The notes below the pieces were generated by a model. The model made no database searches, was not told where the DNA came from, and saw only the letters and a list, made by a program, of their open reading frames with translations. From assembly GCF_002303885.1 (NCBI RefSeq), contig NZ_MRCM01000018.1, forward strand, positions 62,001 through 126,000: a DNA stretch of 64,000 nucleotides, in the 5' to 3' direction. Positions 63,401 to 64,000 of the stretch are shown here, piece by piece; the first letter of the stretch is position 1, and every line of letters begins with the position of its first letter. Source of the stretch: Flavobacterium sp. ACN2 (GTDB lineage Bacteria; Bacteroidota; Bacteroidia; Flavobacteriales; Flavobacteriaceae). The position numbers were made by a program, and so were the translations under genes.

Positions 63401-63931
63401 TTAAACAGATTTATTCTGTTTATTAAATTCGTTAACTAAATTTTTATTTGCTTCAATTATCTTACTTGGATGTATCATATTTGGGTTGAATATAAAATCG
63501 TAATTCACGTCTTTTGGTTTAAACTTATTTACTCCAAAAGCTACACTATTGGGCGGAATATCTTTTGTGATAATAGAACCAGCGCCAATAACAGAATTCT
63601 CTCCAATTACTACTGGACCCAAAATTTTAGCTCCATCGGCAATTACAACATTTTTAGCAACAATAGGGCTTCCAACATTTTCCCATTCTTTACTAATTTT
63701 ATTATACTTCAAATTGGCTCCGATAGAAACGTTTTGAAAAATTACTACATTTTCGCAAATTTTAGAAGCAACAATTGTACACCCGCGTCCGTGATGCGCA
63801 AACAAGACACTCTTGTCCATTTCAGCGCAATTGATTTCACAGCAATAGAGTTTTTCTAATAAATTGCCAGCAATCAGTTTTAAAAACCTATTTTTTGAAT
63901 GACAGTTTATTTTAACTAATGTATTAAACAT
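63401..63931 (-). CDS. Serine-acetyltransferase-like hexapeptide-repeat protein
   Basis: 176 residues. The C-terminal left-handed beta-helix shows hexad repeats (VVIFQNVSIGANLKYN, IVAKNVVIADGAKILGPVVIGENSVIGAGSIITKDIP in sequence). The catalytic His pair is in LFAHHGRG. The N-terminal helical domain of classic CysE is missing, so it may serve a surface-sugar pathway such as O-acetylation of polysaccharide. It lies at the window edge. Confidence 0.82.
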   Translation of the reverse strand: MFNTLVKINCHSKNRFLKLIAGNLLEKLYCCEINCAEMDKSVLFAHHGRGCTIVASKICENVVIFQNVSIGANLKYNKISKEWENVGSPIVAKNVVIADGAKILGPVVIGENSVIGAGSIITKDIPPNSVAFGVNKFKPKDVNYDFIFNPNMIHPSKIIEANKNLVNEFNKQNKSV

Positions 63932-64000
63932 ATTATTTTCCAGCTTTGGGAATAACTTCTAACTCATAATCCATAACTCACAACTCAATTAAGGTTCCCA
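63932..64000. other. Intergenic end of window
   Basis: Contains AACTCATAATCCATAACTCACAACTC words like other flavobacterial spacer repeats. I see no supported gene here. Confidence 0.4.

Noticed and set aside
63470-63859. 129-codon plus-strand frame opposite the acetyltransferase
   Set aside because: It is antisense to a gene with clear hexapeptide repeats and has no family features.

Overview
The window is chromosomal DNA from a Bacteroidota bacterium, most likely Flavobacterium. The evidence is AT-rich sequence, promoters of the TTG-N17-23-TAnnTTTG type instead of sigma70 boxes, almost no Shine-Dalgarno sequences, signal peptides of the Bacteroidota style, a cysteine-type SelO, YpdA, and the short palindromic intergenic repeats common in flavobacteria. 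Most genes are core metabolism. No phage, insertion sequence, CRISPR array or rRNA operon was seen.

Layout. 1-2205: truncated UbiA-type prenyltransferase, KdsC-like phosphatase and a DUF2520 protein, all on the minus strand. 2494-5715: a fused CcsB/CcsA cytochrome c maturation protein. 5782-8331: DUF3667 protein, DoxX, and an ECF sigma/anti-sigma pair. 8332-9097: a gene-poor stretch with a 168-bp inverted-repeat element and a strong terminator. 9098-11590: exported glutathione peroxidase, GNAT, thioredoxin-like protein. 11768-21014: the menaquinone region (menD, menB, menA, menC) interleaved with DUF2853, CvfB, a UPF0173 hydrolase and a TPR protein; menE and menF are not here. 21066-22537: two membrane-anchored envelope proteins. 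22720-28232: a redox-repair group (CYTH, YpdA, SelO, MsrA, PLP enzyme). 28448-33787: amino acid permease, small exported proteins, M23 peptidase, spermidine-synthase-like protein, acyltransferase. 33872-39550: XRE regulator divergent from an M14 peptidase, Lrp regulator, PEP carboxylase, DinB. 39692-46221: RecQ, then a polyamine group (acidic protein, deoxyhypusine-synthase-like enzyme, arginine decarboxylase), then aroB. 46360-52396: O-antigen ligase with TPRs, proline dehydrogenase, ABC exporter. 52660-52893: tRNA-Val and tRNA-Tyr. 52952-58420: a looser accessory stretch of lipoprotein, orphan ECF sigma factor, gene fragments, protease, HD and endonuclease V-like proteins. 58638-63931: a ChrB-AraC fusion regulator and its neighbour, VOC, GNAT, a Crp/Fnr regulator with an SDR enzyme, methionine aminopeptidase, and a hexapeptide acetyltransferase.

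The most informative regulatory signals are two matching palindromes placed at exactly the same distance from the putative -7 boxes of the Crp/Fnr gene and the SDR gene, and an array of four TTTACA-type palindromes in the XRE/M14 intergenic region. I did not find a clear new defence or mobile system. The best candidates for undescribed biology are these two local regulons, the ChrB-AraC fusion, the speA/deoxyhypusine-synthase/acidic-protein group with its long leader, and the structured element at 8751-9004.
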